A DNA stretch of 42,247 nucleotides from Clostridiales bacterium (GCA_016281775.1 JAEEJH010000055.1:1-42247); one strand, 5' to 3'. Positions 1-8,932 are shown, counted from the first letter of the stretch. Translations and numbers: made by a program. Notes: a model not told the origin generated them from the letters alone.

Positions 1-43
1 GGGGCGGCGAAACGAAAGTGATACGCACAAAACGAGATGACCG

Positions 44-237
44 GATCATTCTGCGCAGCCGAATGATCGCGCGCGGTAAAGGGGGCGCCGCGCGCGGGAT
101 CGCCGGAAGAAAGCGGCTTGAACCGTCGCGCCCCAAAGTAAGTATAACGACTTTGGGAGGGGAGTAAGGGGTTTGGGGATCAGTAGGGGTGGGCAATCCC
201 CAAGGGCGGCGGAGCCGCAAAGAAAGCAGGCTTTGCC
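44..237. repeat. Hairpin-rich non-coding edge region
   Basis: The first 248 bases hold no gene I can support. They contain several perfect inverted repeats: GATCATTC (44-51) with GAATGATC (61-68), TTGGGGAT (173-180) with ATCCCCAA (196-203), GCGGC-GGA-GCCGC (206-218) and GGC-TTT-GCC (229-237). The last two are short stems with three-base loops, the same style as the array at 8933-9138. This suggests a dispersed family of structured intergenic repeats. A short open frame on + (3-167) runs in from the window edge but its basic, low-complexity product resembles nothing I know. Confidence 0.45.
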
Positions 238-248
238 GACACCTTAAT

Positions 249-650
249 TTACGATTTGCCGTCCTCGCTCTGCCGCGATTTAACGGATTTTGCTCCCCTT
301 ATCTGCCTTACGGCTGACGCGGTTCCGACAGCGAGCGCGAAAACACCGAATGCGGTTCGCAGTGTTTTCTGCTCCGCGGAAGCGGCGAGCATCGAACCGA
401 TCATACATCCGGCGCATCCGCAGAACGACAGATAAGCGGCGATCTTAAGATCGGCTCCGTTTTTGCGCGCGTGATACACCGTCGCGGGAACGGCGGCGAA
501 AACGAACACGAAGAGATTCACTCCCTGAGCCTGAAACTGCGTAAAATCCGAAAAAGCCGTCAGGCAAAGCGTGAACAGACCTCCGCCGCCTATGCCGGTC
601 GCCGCGGCGGCGGATATAAGAAAAGCCGCGGCGAAAAGGACCGCGCTCAC
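249..650 (-). CDS. TauE/SafE family permease, second half-size gene
   Basis: Membrane permease half of the TauE/SafE (sulfite/organic anion exporter) superfamily, 133 aa; the substrate cannot be told. The start is a GTG at 650-648 that overlaps the TGA of the preceding gene (GTGA, 4 bp), so translation is probably coupled. The N-terminus carries the family's glycine-rich signature (TGIGGGGLFT) in the first membrane segment, followed by about three more hydrophobic helices and a charged tail. Full-length family members are about 240-260 aa with two such signatures in one chain; here the two halves are separate genes, so a heteromeric transporter is likely. A longer reading to 746 adds only basic residues encoded inside the neighbour and was not used. 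Confidence 0.8.
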   Translation of the reverse strand: MSAVLFAAAFLISAAAATGIGGGGLFTLCLTAFSDFTQFQAQGVNLFVFVFAAVPATVYHARKNGADLKIAAYLSFCGCAGCMIGSMLAASAEQKTLRTAFGVFALAVGTASAVRQIRGAKSVKSRQSEDGKS

Positions 651-1036
651 CTTATCAGTATCAGCGCGCCTGAGACGGCGAGCATGACCGAAAACGCCGT
701 TTTGAGCGTAGCCGCTTTTATACGTCCGAAAAGCGCGGCGCCGCAAAGTCCGCCGAGCGCGGCGGGTATAAGAAACGGCGACGCCGACGCAAAAACGCCG
801 CCTCCCGTACGTTCATATATAAGCGCTGAAAGCAGAGTCATCGGCAGAACGGTCGCCATGACCGAGGCGAAAGATTTTTCGGCATCCGACCCGTACAGTT
901 TTTTTAAAATGAAGTAAACAATAACGCCGCCGCCCGTGCCTATCATACCGTTTATCACTCCGGCGAAGACGGCGCAAAGACCGGCAAAAGCAAAAATTAT
1001 CTCATCTTTATGCCTGCAGTTCATAAAAATATTCAT
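647..1036 (-). CDS. TauE/SafE family permease, first half-size gene
   Basis: Other half of the split TauE/SafE permease, 129 aa. Residues 12-40 form the first membrane helix with the signature glycines (MIGTGGGVIVYF); three further hydrophobic segments follow and the chain ends right after the last one. The start at 1036 or the in-frame ATG at 1024 are both possible; neither has a clear Shine-Dalgarno, so the exact start is uncertain. It is transcribed divergently from uppP, from the same AT-rich 100-bp gap. The chain matches its downstream partner in length and topology, as expected for an inverted-repeat carrier made of two subunits. Substrate unknown. Confidence 0.8.
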   Translation of the reverse strand: MNIFMNCRHKDEIIFAFAGLCAVFAGVINGMIGTGGGVIVYFILKKLYGSDAEKSFASVMATVLPMTLLSALIYERTGGGVFASASPFLIPAALGGLCGAALFGRIKAATLKTAFSVMLAVSGALILIR

Positions 1037-1044
1037 TAACGTAC

Positions 1045-1073
1045 TTGAAATTCTCTTTATTTTTTGTTATAAT
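1045..1073 (+). promoter_or_regulatory. Sigma-A promoter of the uppP-ftsK-mltG operon
   Basis: TTGAAA at 1045-1050 and TATAAT at 1068-1073, separated by exactly 17 bases. It lies 64 bases upstream of the uppP start and no further promoter or terminator is evident until after the glycerophosphodiesterase gene at 8710, so it probably drives all seven genes. Confidence 0.8.
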
Positions 1074-1136
1074 ATAAATACTTATCCGCATATGATCGTA
1101 AAAAACGGATGATCCGTTTGATCTTGCGGAGTCGTT

Positions 1137-1979
1137 ATGGACATATTATCTGCCGTCATCGCCGGAATAATACAGGGCGCGACCGAATTTTTGCCGGTAT
1201 CGAGTTCCGGGCATCTTGCGCTTTTTCACGCTTTTTTCGGTCATTCTGATTCTTACGGTCAGCTTGCGTTCGACGTGTTTTTACACCTCGGTACGCTTAC
1301 AGCCGTCTGCGCGGTCTATCGCAAAGACGTGATCGGGTTGATCAAAGGCTGTTTTACCGGCGTTTGCAAATTCATCTGCGGCAAAGCGCGACGCGGTTTT
1401 ACTGAATACGAAAAGCTCGCGTTCTTCGTCGCTCTCGCGACTCTGCCTCTCGTTCTGCTCGCGCTGACCGGCGCGGACGCCGCGGCAGAAGCGATGTGTC
1501 TTCACCCCGTTATCGTCGGCGCGGCTCTGATAACGAACGGTTTTATCCTTCTCCTTACCGAAAAAACCGGGGCGGGTCGGCGCGATCTGTCCGCAATGAG
1601 ACCGAGGCACGCGCTTATTATCGGTTTGTGCCAGGCCGCCGCGATCATACCGGGGCTTTCACGCTCCGGATGTACGGTATCCGGCGGATCGGTACAGCGT
1701 TTTGACCGCGGCTCGGCCGTGAGATTCTCTTTTCTGATATCCGTTCCGGCTATCGCGGGCGCGAACGTGTTGAAACTGCCGGACGTTATCGAAAGCGGAG
1801 CGTTTGCCGACAATAGCGCCGTATATATCTGCGGTTTCGCCGCCGCGGCGATATCAGGGTTCTGCGCGATAAAACTGTTTTTGCTTGCCGTAAAAAAAGC
1901 AAAGCTATGTTATTTCTCGTTTTACTGCTTTGCGCTCGGAGCGGCGGCAGTCCTGTACGAAATCATTACCGTTATATAA
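1137..1979 (+). CDS. uppP: Undecaprenyl-diphosphatase UppP (BacA)
   Basis: Integral membrane phosphatase that converts undecaprenyl diphosphate to undecaprenyl phosphate, recycling the lipid carrier of peptidoglycan and other envelope polymers; the family also gives bacitracin tolerance. The 280-aa length is normal. The catalytic region EFLPVSSSGH is at residues 17-26 (Glu17, Ser22-24, His26) and the second conserved motif PGLSRSG is near residue 171-177 with its Arg. About eight hydrophobic segments are visible. The start is supported by GGAG six bases upstream of the ATG. First gene of the operon; ftsK/spoIIIE begins 12 bases after its stop. This pairing fits a division and cell-wall cluster that also contains mltG. 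Confidence 0.95.
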   Translation: MDILSAVIAGIIQGATEFLPVSSSGHLALFHAFFGHSDSYGQLAFDVFLHLGTLTAVCAVYRKDVIGLIKGCFTGVCKFICGKARRGFTEYEKLAFFVALATLPLVLLALTGADAAAEAMCLHPVIVGAALITNGFILLLTEKTGAGRRDLSAMRPRHALIIGLCQAAAIIPGLSRSGCTVSGGSVQRFDRGSAVRFSFLISVPAIAGANVLKLPDVIESGAFADNSAVYICGFAAAAISGFCAIKLFLLAVKKAKLCYFSFYCFALGAAAVLYEIITVI

Positions 1980-1991
1980 AGGATCAAGAAA

Positions 1992-4544
1992 ATGTCAAAT
2001 AGTTCTTCAAAGAAAAAGAAAAAGAATTCTGCCGTCAAAAGAGCCTCGGGAGCCGATAACGCCGCAAAAAAATCCGAAGCGGCGAAAAAAGCCCCCGAAC
2101 GCGGCGCGGAAAAACCGATACCTTCCGAACGACCGGTCAACCAGGTCCTGCCGTTCGTTTTCGGTCTGCTTGCGCTGTTTATCCTCTTTTGTTTCATTTG
2201 GCCGAACGCTTCCGGCGCGTTCGGCAACGCGATACGCTCCGGCGTGTTCGGCGTGTTCGGAGTCGGAGCCGCCGCGGTGCCCGCGCTTTTGCTGCTGCTC
2301 GCGGTATTCTGGCTCAAACTGATAGATTCGAGCAAGATATGGTTCAAGACCGCTTTCGGCGTTCTGTTTCTCGCGTTCTTCTCCGCCTTCTGCGCGGTAT
2401 TCAAGCTCGGCGCGACAAACGCTTCGGCGGCGGAGCTCTATCAGCTCGGCGGCAAATTCAGCGGAGGCGGCGTTATAGGCGGCGCTCTCGCCCAGCTTAT
2501 GAGATCGTGGTTCGGCGCGGTGTTCACCGGCATCATTTCAGCCGTGCTGTTCATCATATTCGCCTGCCTGCTGTTCGGCATAACGCCGGTCTATATCATC
2601 TCGGCGGCGAAACGCAGGATCAAAACTAAGCAAAAGCCGCCCAAGGCTAAAGAAAAGCCGGTCAGGGTACAGCCCGACGAAGATGAAGACGAATACGGAT
2701 TTGACGGCGGAACGGACGTTATCGACGTCACGCCAGAAACGCCGAAAGCGCCCGAACAGAAGCCGAAAAAGCGCAGAAAAGAAGTTTACGATTACGAAAA
2801 AGACAATATAATACCCGAAGACGAACCGGACGAGTTGTCGAAACTGCTTGACGACGACGAAGGCGTTGAACAGTTCGTGCGAAAACCCGCCGAGATCTTT
2901 CTTGAAGACGGTATACTCGTCGAACAGCCTGAAAAGGTAAAGCCGGAAAAGACCGAGCAAAAGACTGAAAAGCCGGAGCGGGAAGAGGTCATCGAAACGG
3001 TAAAGACTCAGGTCGGCCAGCCCGTACAGAAGCAAGCCGCTCCGGAACCGCCGAAAAAACCGGCGCCCGAATACAAATTCCCGCCGATCAAGCTTCTCAG
3101 TCTGCCCGAAGGCAAAGGCTCCGGCATAAGCAGCGAGGAAGCGATGATCAACGCGAAGAAGATCGTGGACACGCTCTCCAACTTCGGCATCGCCGTATCG
3201 GTGGAAACGATCACGCGCGGTCCCACGATAACGCGTTACGAGCTGCGCCCCGCCCCCGGCGTGCGCATAGCCAGGATAGGCAACCTCATCGACGACCTCG
3301 CAAGAGTGCTCGCCTCGACCGGCGTTCGGTTTGAAAGCTCGATAGAAGGCAAGGACACGGTCGGTATAGAAGTTCCGAACAAGACGCCTTACACCGTTAA
3401 TATAAGATCGCTTATCGACACAGATACGTTCCGTTCGGCGTCAAGCAAAGTTTTCTGCTCGCTCGGCGTCAGCGTATCCAACGAACCGACGTATCTCGAC
3501 ATACAGAAAATGCCGCACCTGATAATCGCGGGCGCGACGGGTATGGGTAAATCGGTCTGTATCAACAGTCTTATCGTCAGCATACTTTACAGAGCCAAGC
3601 CGGACGAGGTCAAGCTCATAATGATCGACCCGAAGAAAGTCGAGTTTGCGCCTTACATAGGCATACCGCATTTGCTCGTGCCCGTCATAACCGATATGAA
3701 AAAGGCCGCCGGCGCGCTCAACTGGCTCATTCAGGAAATGGAGCGCAGATACGGTCTGTTCGAGGCCGCCGGATGCAGGAACATAGTCGGTTACAACGAG
3801 GCGATAAAACGCGATCCGGGTCTTGAAAAGATACCTCTGCTCGTGATAATCATCGACGAGCTCGCAGACCTTATGGCTACGTCGAAAGACAGCGTGGAGC
3901 TTTCGATCTCGAGAATAGCCGCAAAAGCCCGCGCCGCCGGAATGCACCTTATCATCGGTACTCAGCGTCCGGACGTTACGGTCATCTCCGGTACGATCAA
4001 AAACAACATCCCTTCGCGTATCGCGTGCCGCGTCGGTTCGCAGATCGACTCGAGGACCATACTCGACGAGGGCGGAGCGGAACGTCTCATAGGCCGCGGC
4101 GATATGCTGTATAAGCCGGTCGGCGCGCTCAAGCTGACGCGTCTGCAGGGTTCTTTCGTCTCCGACGCGGAGGTCGAGGCCGTAGTCAATTTCATCAAGA
4201 ATCAGGGAATCGAAGCTTCTTACAGCGACGAAGCGATAAAAGACATCGACAAAGCCGCGGAGAGCATACCGGACGGGAAGAAGAAACTTTCCATCCCCGG
4301 CGGTCCGGAATCGGGCGACGACGAGCTGCTGCTCGCAGCCATCGAGGTATCGTTCGACGCGGGCAAGGTCGCCACTTCTCTGCTCAACCGCAAGCTTTCG
4401 ATCGGTTACGGCCGCGCCGCGAAGATCATCGACAGGATGGAAGAGATGGGTATCTGCTCCGGCGCGAACGGAAGCAAGCCGCGCGATCTGATAATGTCGC
4501 GCGAGCAGTTCATGGCGAAATACGGTCAAAGTGACGACGAATAA
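1992..4544 (+). CDS. ftsK: DNA translocase FtsK/SpoIIIE
   Basis: Hexameric ATP-driven DNA pump that clears chromosomal DNA through the closing septum at division or sporulation. The 850-aa chain starts with a Lys/Ala-rich segment (1-45), then about four membrane helices (52-205), a charged Pro/Glu/Lys-rich linker (205-375) and the RecA-like motor. Walker A GATGMGKS is at 514-521 and Walker B ends at Asp622-Glu623. A winged-helix gamma domain (about 776-845) reads the chromosome's polar sequences. The Met in Walker A is a mild departure from the more usual Ser. FtsK and SpoIIIE cannot be told apart from sequence here; no sporulation gene is adjacent. It sits between uppP and the DJ-1-like gene in the same operon. 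Confidence 0.95.
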   Translation: MSNSSSKKKKKNSAVKRASGADNAAKKSEAAKKAPERGAEKPIPSERPVNQVLPFVFGLLALFILFCFIWPNASGAFGNAIRSGVFGVFGVGAAAVPALLLLLAVFWLKLIDSSKIWFKTAFGVLFLAFFSAFCAVFKLGATNASAAELYQLGGKFSGGGVIGGALAQLMRSWFGAVFTGIISAVLFIIFACLLFGITPVYIISAAKRRIKTKQKPPKAKEKPVRVQPDEDEDEYGFDGGTDVIDVTPETPKAPEQKPKKRRKEVYDYEKDNIIPEDEPDELSKLLDDDEGVEQFVRKPAEIFLEDGILVEQPEKVKPEKTEQKTEKPEREEVIETVKTQVGQPVQKQAAPEPPKKPAPEYKFPPIKLLSLPEGKGSGISSEEAMINAKKIVDTLSNFGIAVSVETITRGPTITRYELRPAPGVRIARIGNLIDDLARVLASTGVRFESSIEGKDTVGIEVPNKTPYTVNIRSLIDTDTFRSASSKVFCSLGVSVSNEPTYLDIQKMPHLIIAGATGMGKSVCINSLIVSILYRAKPDEVKLIMIDPKKVEFAPYIGIPHLLVPVITDMKKAAGALNWLIQEMERRYGLFEAAGCRNIVGYNEAIKRDPGLEKIPLLVIIIDELADLMATSKDSVELSISRIAAKARAAGMHLIIGTQRPDVTVISGTIKNNIPSRIACRVGSQIDSRTILDEGGAERLIGRGDMLYKPVGALKLTRLQGSFVSDAEVEAVVNFIKNQGIEASYSDEAIKDIDKAAESIPDGKKKLSIPGGPESGDDELLLAAIEVSFDAGKVATSLLNRKLSIGYGRAAKIIDRMEEMGICSGANGSKPRDLIMSREQFMAKYGQSDDE

Positions 4545-4560
4545 AGAAAGGCGGCAGAAA

Positions 4561-5106
4561 ATGATCTATATGTTTTGCGCCGACGGGCTCGAAGAGGTCG
4601 AAGCGCTTGCGGCGCTCGACGTGATCCGCCGCGCCGGTCTCAATATAATGACGGTCGGCGTGGACGGCAAAGAAGTTCACGGAGCTCACGGTATCACCTT
4701 CAAATCCGACATTACTCTTTCCGGGTTTGAATCGTATAACGAAACGTGCGAATGCGTTATACTTCCGGGCGGCGGCGTCGGTACGCAGACGCTCTCGGGA
4801 AACGAAACCGTCTGCGATTTCGTAAAAAAGATATACGCGGAAGGCGGCATCGTCGCCGCGATATGCGCCGCGCCGTCGATTCCCGGCAGGCTCGGCCTGC
4901 TCGAAGGCAAAGCGGCGGTCTGCTACCCCGGATTTGAAAAATACCTTTACGGCGCGAAAGTCAGAACCGACAAAGTCGTGCGTGACGGCAGCGTCATCAC
5001 AGCGCGCGGTATGGGGTGCGCGATCGAGTTCGGGCTCGAGATAGTTTCGGCCCTCTGCGGCGAACAAACCGCCGAAAAGATCGGCAAAAGCATAATGCTT
5101 TACTGA
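4561..5106 (+). CDS. DJ-1/PfpI family protein
   Basis: Class I glutamine-amidotransferase-like protein of the DJ-1/YajL branch, 181 aa, which is the family's usual length. Members have been described as glyoxalases, deglycases or redox-stress chaperones; the exact activity here is not decided. The nucleophilic-elbow cysteine is Cys102 in AAICAAPS, and the partner Glu is Glu14 in GLEEVEALA. The start chosen is the ATG at 4561, preceded by AAAGGCGG; an upstream start at 4531 would lie inside ftsK and has no homologous residues. The gene follows ftsK by 16 bases. Its stop forms the TGATATG junction with the next gene, so translation may be coupled. Confidence 0.9.
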   Translation: MIYMFCADGLEEVEALAALDVIRRAGLNIMTVGVDGKEVHGAHGITFKSDITLSGFESYNETCECVILPGGGVGTQTLSGNETVCDFVKKIYAEGGIVAAICAAPSIPGRLGLLEGKAAVCYPGFEKYLYGAKVRTDKVVRDGSVITARGMGCAIEFGLEIVSALCGEQTAEKIGKSIMLY

Positions 5107-5107
5107 T

Positions 5108-5695
5108 ATGTACGGGTTAAAGATCGCTAAAACGGAGATACGGGAGACGTATCTGCAGAAAAGGCGCGATATGCCGGCCGAAGAAAAACGCAGAAAAGAA
5201 GAGCTTTTATGTCTTCACTTTCTGCGCTCGGCGTCTTACAGATACTACGATACTCTGCTTATGTACTCTCCGAAACCCGAAGAGATCGATATAACGCCCA
5301 TCGCGCTGAAAGCGCTGTCGGACGGAAAGCGTGTGGCGTATCCGAGATGCATCGCGGGCAGCAGACTGATGGATTTTCATTTCGTCACGTCTGTCGATCT
5401 GCCGGATCAGAACGGTTACGGAATAAAAGAACCGTCCGCCGATTCACCGAAATACGACCCGGCGGAAAGCTGCTGCGCGGTCTGCCTGATACCCGCCATA
5501 GCGTTTGACAGGCACGGTTACAGGATCGGCTACGGCGGCGGTTATTACGACAGGTTTTTGTCGCGCTTCAAAGGCGCTCTCGCCGGCGTGATATTTTCCG
5601 ATTTCATCACAGACAGTCTGCCTCACGGCAAATTCGATCTTCGCGCCGACACGATATTCACGGAAGGAGGTGCCGTACCGGTTGAGAAAAATTAA
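5108..5695 (+). CDS. 5-formyltetrahydrofolate cyclo-ligase
   Basis: Converts 5-formyl-THF plus ATP to 5,10-methenyl-THF, salvaging folinic acid into the one-carbon pool; cytosolic, 195 aa, typical size. The family fingerprint GYGGGYYDRFL is at about residues 141-151, and the N-terminal basic patch KTEIRETYLQKRRDM, with conserved Lys and Arg for ATP and folate, is in place. The ATG lies one base after the upstream TGA (TGATATG) with no separate Shine-Dalgarno, so reinitiation by the same ribosome is plausible. Its 3' end carries the AAGGAGG that serves the following CPBP protease gene, with a 14-base overlap. Confidence 0.93.
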   Translation: MYGLKIAKTEIRETYLQKRRDMPAEEKRRKEELLCLHFLRSASYRYYDTLLMYSPKPEEIDITPIALKALSDGKRVAYPRCIAGSRLMDFHFVTSVDLPDQNGYGIKEPSADSPKYDPAESCCAVCLIPAIAFDRHGYRIGYGGGYYDRFLSRFKGALAGVIFSDFITDSLPHGKFDLRADTIFTEGGAVPVEKN

Positions 5696-6593
5696 AGCCT
5701 ATTATTCGGCCCCTTTGTTCTGTCTCGTTATTTACATTCTGATAACCCTCTCTTCTCTCATAAACATACCGTATGACGGCAGCGTTTATTCCGTTCTGTC
5801 GTTTGCGGTGCTCCAGATAGCCGTGTTTATAATACCGGGCGTCATATACTGCCGTCTCGAAGGCGTGGTATCGATGAAAGATCTCGGATTTCGCGGTTTC
5901 CGGATACAGAATCTCGCACTCATCATATGCGCCGCCGTGTTCTTGTTCTCCGTCTCGGTCCTTTTCGGGCTTGCCGCGGGGCCGGAATACACGCAGCGCG
6001 GCGCGGTGACCGACGTTACGTCGCTTTCTCCTCAGTCGGTAATATACATCACGGTGATATACTGCATACTGCCGGCTTTGACGGAAGAGTTCGTTTTCAG
6101 AAGCATCATATATAACCGGTATAAAAAATACGGCGTGTTCTGCGCCGTGGCGTTCTCTTCGGTACTGTTTTCGCTCGCTCATTTCTCTCTTTACGAGGTG
6201 CCCGAATTTCTGCTGTGCGGTATCGTTCTCGCGCTCGTGTACGAGGTGACGCACTCTGTTTTCGCCTCGATATCGGTACATTTTCTGTTCAACCTGCTGA
6301 CGGTCTTTTCACAGAAGCTGCTTACCGACGCGGCGGGAAAAGCCGAAAACACGCTGCCCTTCGTATTTCTGTTCGTCTCTGTGCTTTTGATCTTTCTGTT
6401 TTTGTCGCTTTCGCGCGCGCAGAGCCAGCTCGAATACGATTCGGTCAACATACATCCGTCTAAAAATGAAAAAGATCCTTCACTTCAGGTCCGTACGCGC
6501 GCTCTTCTCGTATCGTTTCTGTCGCCGACGTTTCTGTTATGCGTCATATACGCGGTAGTCGCGGCGATAATACGGATGAATAACGGCGCTTAA
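5682..6593 (+). CDS. CPBP family intramembrane metalloprotease
   Basis: Multi-pass membrane protein of the CPBP (Abi/Rce1-like) family, 303 aa with about eight hydrophobic segments. The glutamate pair is Glu135-Glu136 followed by Phe-Val-Phe-Arg140 (motif EExxxR), and the histidine of the second motif is His167 in SLAHFSLYE. These are the predicted metal ligands and catalytic residues. Substrates of bacterial members are mostly unknown; some process bacteriocins or signalling peptides. I chose the TTG start at 5682: the strong AAGGAGG at 5664-5670 overlaps the alternative GTG at 5670, which therefore cannot use it. The gene overlaps the cyclo-ligase end by 14 bases. Confidence 0.87.
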   Translation: MRKIKAYYSAPLFCLVIYILITLSSLINIPYDGSVYSVLSFAVLQIAVFIIPGVIYCRLEGVVSMKDLGFRGFRIQNLALIICAAVFLFSVSVLFGLAAGPEYTQRGAVTDVTSLSPQSVIYITVIYCILPALTEEFVFRSIIYNRYKKYGVFCAVAFSSVLFSLAHFSLYEVPEFLLCGIVLALVYEVTHSVFASISVHFLFNLLTVFSQKLLTDAAGKAENTLPFVFLFVSVLLIFLFLSLSRAQSQLEYDSVNIHPSKNEKDPSLQVRTRALLVSFLSPTFLLCVIYAVVAAIIRMNNGA

Positions 6594-6606
6594 GAAAGGA
6601 ATCAAA

Positions 6607-7956
6607 ATGGAAGAAAACGATAGAATGACAAACGACACGGCCGACTCCGGCGGAGATACGCAGGAGAACAAAAAAGTCGTCAAAGTCGTAAGCGAACAGA
6701 CTCCCGCCAAAAAGAAAAATCCGTCGAAGACGGATCTGAAGCGGAAGAAAGCGCGGCTCAAAGCAAAAAAACAAAAAGAGAAAGAAAAAGAGAAAGAAAA
6801 GAATAAAAAGCGCAGAATCACCGTCTTCAAAAGAGCCAAGGTCAAGACGAGCGAGACCGGTGAGGTGCTCAAATACAAGAGCCACAAGGCGATATACAGC
6901 GTAACGATCGCTTCCGTGTATATCGTTCTCGTGGTGATCGCTTCTCTCGTCGCTTCGTTTTTCATCATTTCGATAGGCAACGACGTTTTTGCGCTCAAAA
7001 AGGACGAACGCACAGCCGTTATCGACCTCGGTATGTACCCGACGATAATCGACGTGACGAACGCTCTCGCGGAAAACGGGATAATCCGTTACCCCGAAGT
7101 GTTCAAGCTTTACGCAAGATACAAATTCCGCAACGAAGAGGCGGCGTTCATACCCGGCACTTACACCGTATCGTCAAAACAGAATTACAACAGTCTTATA
7201 AATACGTTTCTCGAACAGGAAGGCGAGAGGCGTATCGTCAAGATAACGATACCCGAAGGCTATACGGTAGACGAGATAATAAACATCTTTCTTAAAGAAA
7301 ACATCGGCACGCGCGAGGGGTTCGCCGACGCGATAGAAAACGGCGAGTACGATTACAGATTCATCAAGCTGCTCGAAGAAACCGAGATCCCGAAAGACAG
7401 ACGGTATAAACTCGAAGGGTATATTTTTCCCGACACTTATTTCTTCTATTCGGACTGGTCGGAAAAACAGATCATAAACAAACTGCTCGCGGGATTTGAC
7501 GCTAAATTCACCGATGAATACTATGATTTCGTAAAGAAATCGGGCAGATCGCTCGACGATTATATCAAGATCGCTTCGATAATTCAGCGCGAGGCGTATT
7601 ACAACGCCGATTTCGAACTCGTTTCGAGCGTCATACACAACAGACTCAACAACCCTCTGATATATCCGAAACTCGAATGCGACTCGACGATACTCTATGC
7701 GCTTAAGGTCAGAAAGACCGATATCACTCAGGAAGATCTGCATCTCGACGATCCATACAACACGTACGTTTACGACGGCCTGCCGCCCGGACCGATCTGC
7801 AATCCCGGCTGGGACGCGATATTCACCGCCCTGACGCCCGCCGAAGATACGGGGTATTACTACTTCGTATCGAAAGCCGACGGCGAGATACTGTACGCAA
7901 AGACTCTCAAAGAGCACAACGCGAACGTGGCGGAAGCCCGCGAAGATAAACCGTAA
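6607..7956 (+). CDS. mltG: Endolytic murein transglycosylase MltG
   Basis: Membrane-bound lytic transglycosylase that cuts nascent glycan strands and so sets their length. The 449-aa protein has a long cytoplasmic Lys/Glu-rich segment (1-90, with KEKEKEKEK-type repeats likely forming a charged coil), one membrane helix (about 96-124) and an extracellular YceG domain. The catalytic glutamate is Glu329 in ASIIQREA; the later motifs NTYVYDGLPPGPICNPG and YYYFVSKADG are intact. The start has AAAGGA just upstream. It lies in the same operon as uppP and ftsK, consistent with a role in wall growth and division. The cytoplasmic extension is longer than in E. coli MltG but is usual in Firmicutes. Confidence 0.95.
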   Translation: MEENDRMTNDTADSGGDTQENKKVVKVVSEQTPAKKKNPSKTDLKRKKARLKAKKQKEKEKEKEKNKKRRITVFKRAKVKTSETGEVLKYKSHKAIYSVTIASVYIVLVVIASLVASFFIISIGNDVFALKKDERTAVIDLGMYPTIIDVTNALAENGIIRYPEVFKLYARYKFRNEEAAFIPGTYTVSSKQNYNSLINTFLEQEGERRIVKITIPEGYTVDEIINIFLKENIGTREGFADAIENGEYDYRFIKLLEETEIPKDRRYKLEGYIFPDTYFFYSDWSEKQIINKLLAGFDAKFTDEYYDFVKKSGRSLDDYIKIASIIQREAYYNADFELVSSVIHNRLNNPLIYPKLECDSTILYALKVRKTDITQEDLHLDDPYNTYVYDGLPPGPICNPGWDAIFTALTPAEDTGYYYFVSKADGEILYAKTLKEHNANVAEAREDKP

Positions 7957-7972
7957 TAAAGGAGAAAACGAT

Positions 7973-8710
7973 ATGAAGACACTCGTTATAGCTCACAGAG
8001 GCGCGTCGGCGTACGCGCCGGAAAACACGCTCGAAGCGTTCAAGCTCGCCGCGGAAATGCACGCGGACGGGATAGAGCTCGACGTTTACAGTACGGCTGA
8101 CGGACAGATCGCCGTATCGCACGACAACCGTCTCGGCAGATGCGCGAAAGACGGCTCCGGTACCGTGACCGAGCAGACGATGGATCAGCTTTTGAAGTAC
8201 AATTTCAATAACGGCATGGATGAAAAATACCCGGTATGCCGCATACCGACGCTCGGGCAGGTATACGATCTTTTGTACGGTACGGGTCTGATCGTCAACG
8301 TGGAGCTGAAAATGCAGGGGTACGATTTCGTAAAGTCGGTAGACGAATGCGCAAAAGCTCACAAAATGTGCGACAGAGTCATATATTCGTCGTTTTTACA
8401 CTATGCGCTCTACGATATGAAGCGGATAGACCCTGACGCGTTCACCGCTCCGCTTCACGGCGGCGAACTGTTCGAACCGTGGAATTACGCAAAAACTTTC
8501 GGCGCCAAGGCGATACATCCGCATCTCGGACCGGTTTTCGGCATTGAAAACTATGTGGAAGACTGTCATAAAGCCGGCGTGCGCATACACCCGTGGACAG
8601 TTGATACGGAAGAAGATCTGAAGAAAATGTTCGAGCTCGGCGTCGACGCCGTCATCACCAACCGTCCCGACGTCGCGCTTCGGATAAGAAAAGAGATTCA
8701 GGGGCAGTAA
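7973..8710 (+). CDS. Glycerophosphodiester phosphodiesterase
   Basis: TIM-barrel enzyme that hydrolyses deacylated phospholipids to sn-glycerol 3-phosphate and an alcohol; 245 aa with no signal peptide, so probably cytosolic. The metal and catalytic residues are visible: His8-Arg9 in AHRGASAYAPENT, Glu35 and Asp37 in GIELDV, and His50-Asp51. C-terminal motifs with VRIHPWTVDTEEDL (Trp-Thr) and ITNRPD match the glycerophosphodiesterase family. AAAGGAG lies eight bases ahead of the ATG. It is the last gene of the uppP operon; a terminator candidate follows at 8834-8888. It could feed glycerol 3-phosphate into lipid recycling, but that is inferred. Confidence 0.92.
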   Translation: MKTLVIAHRGASAYAPENTLEAFKLAAEMHADGIELDVYSTADGQIAVSHDNRLGRCAKDGSGTVTEQTMDQLLKYNFNNGMDEKYPVCRIPTLGQVYDLLYGTGLIVNVELKMQGYDFVKSVDECAKAHKMCDRVIYSSFLHYALYDMKRIDPDAFTAPLHGGELFEPWNYAKTFGAKAIHPHLGPVFGIENYVEDCHKAGVRIHPWTVDTEEDLKKMFELGVDAVITNRPDVALRIRKEIQGQ

Positions 8711-8833
8711 CGCGGCGAAGCCGCTCATAACTTGCGCTTTGCGCGCAATTATAACTGATAACTATAAGTTTATAACTAATAACTGCCGAAACGAAAAAAC
8801 TTCCCGAGGGAGAGGCAACATAAAGAAGAAACA

Positions 8834-8888
8834 AACCCACTCTGACATCTTTCGATTACAGAAAGTGTCATAGTGGGTTATTTTCTTT
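8834..8888 (+). terminator. Terminator-like hairpin after the uppP operon
   Basis: A nearly perfect 20-base stem (8834-8853 with 8861-8879, loop GATTACA, one mismatch and one bulge) is followed by a T-rich run. It is the first plausible stop for the + operon ending at 8710. It lies inside the 17-bp inverted-repeat element, so it may belong to that element instead. Confidence 0.55.
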
Positions 8889-8932
8889 CAGCTTGTTCTA
8901 ACCACTTCGCCATTAAGAATGATTATGAAAAC

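Noticed and set aside
3..167. Partial open frame at the left edge
   Set aside because: Very basic, unrecognised, and the sequence is dominated by inverted repeats.
3441..4529. 362-codon open frame antisense to ftsK
   Set aside because: It mirrors the GC-rich third positions of ftsK, has no ribosome site and no recognisable domain.
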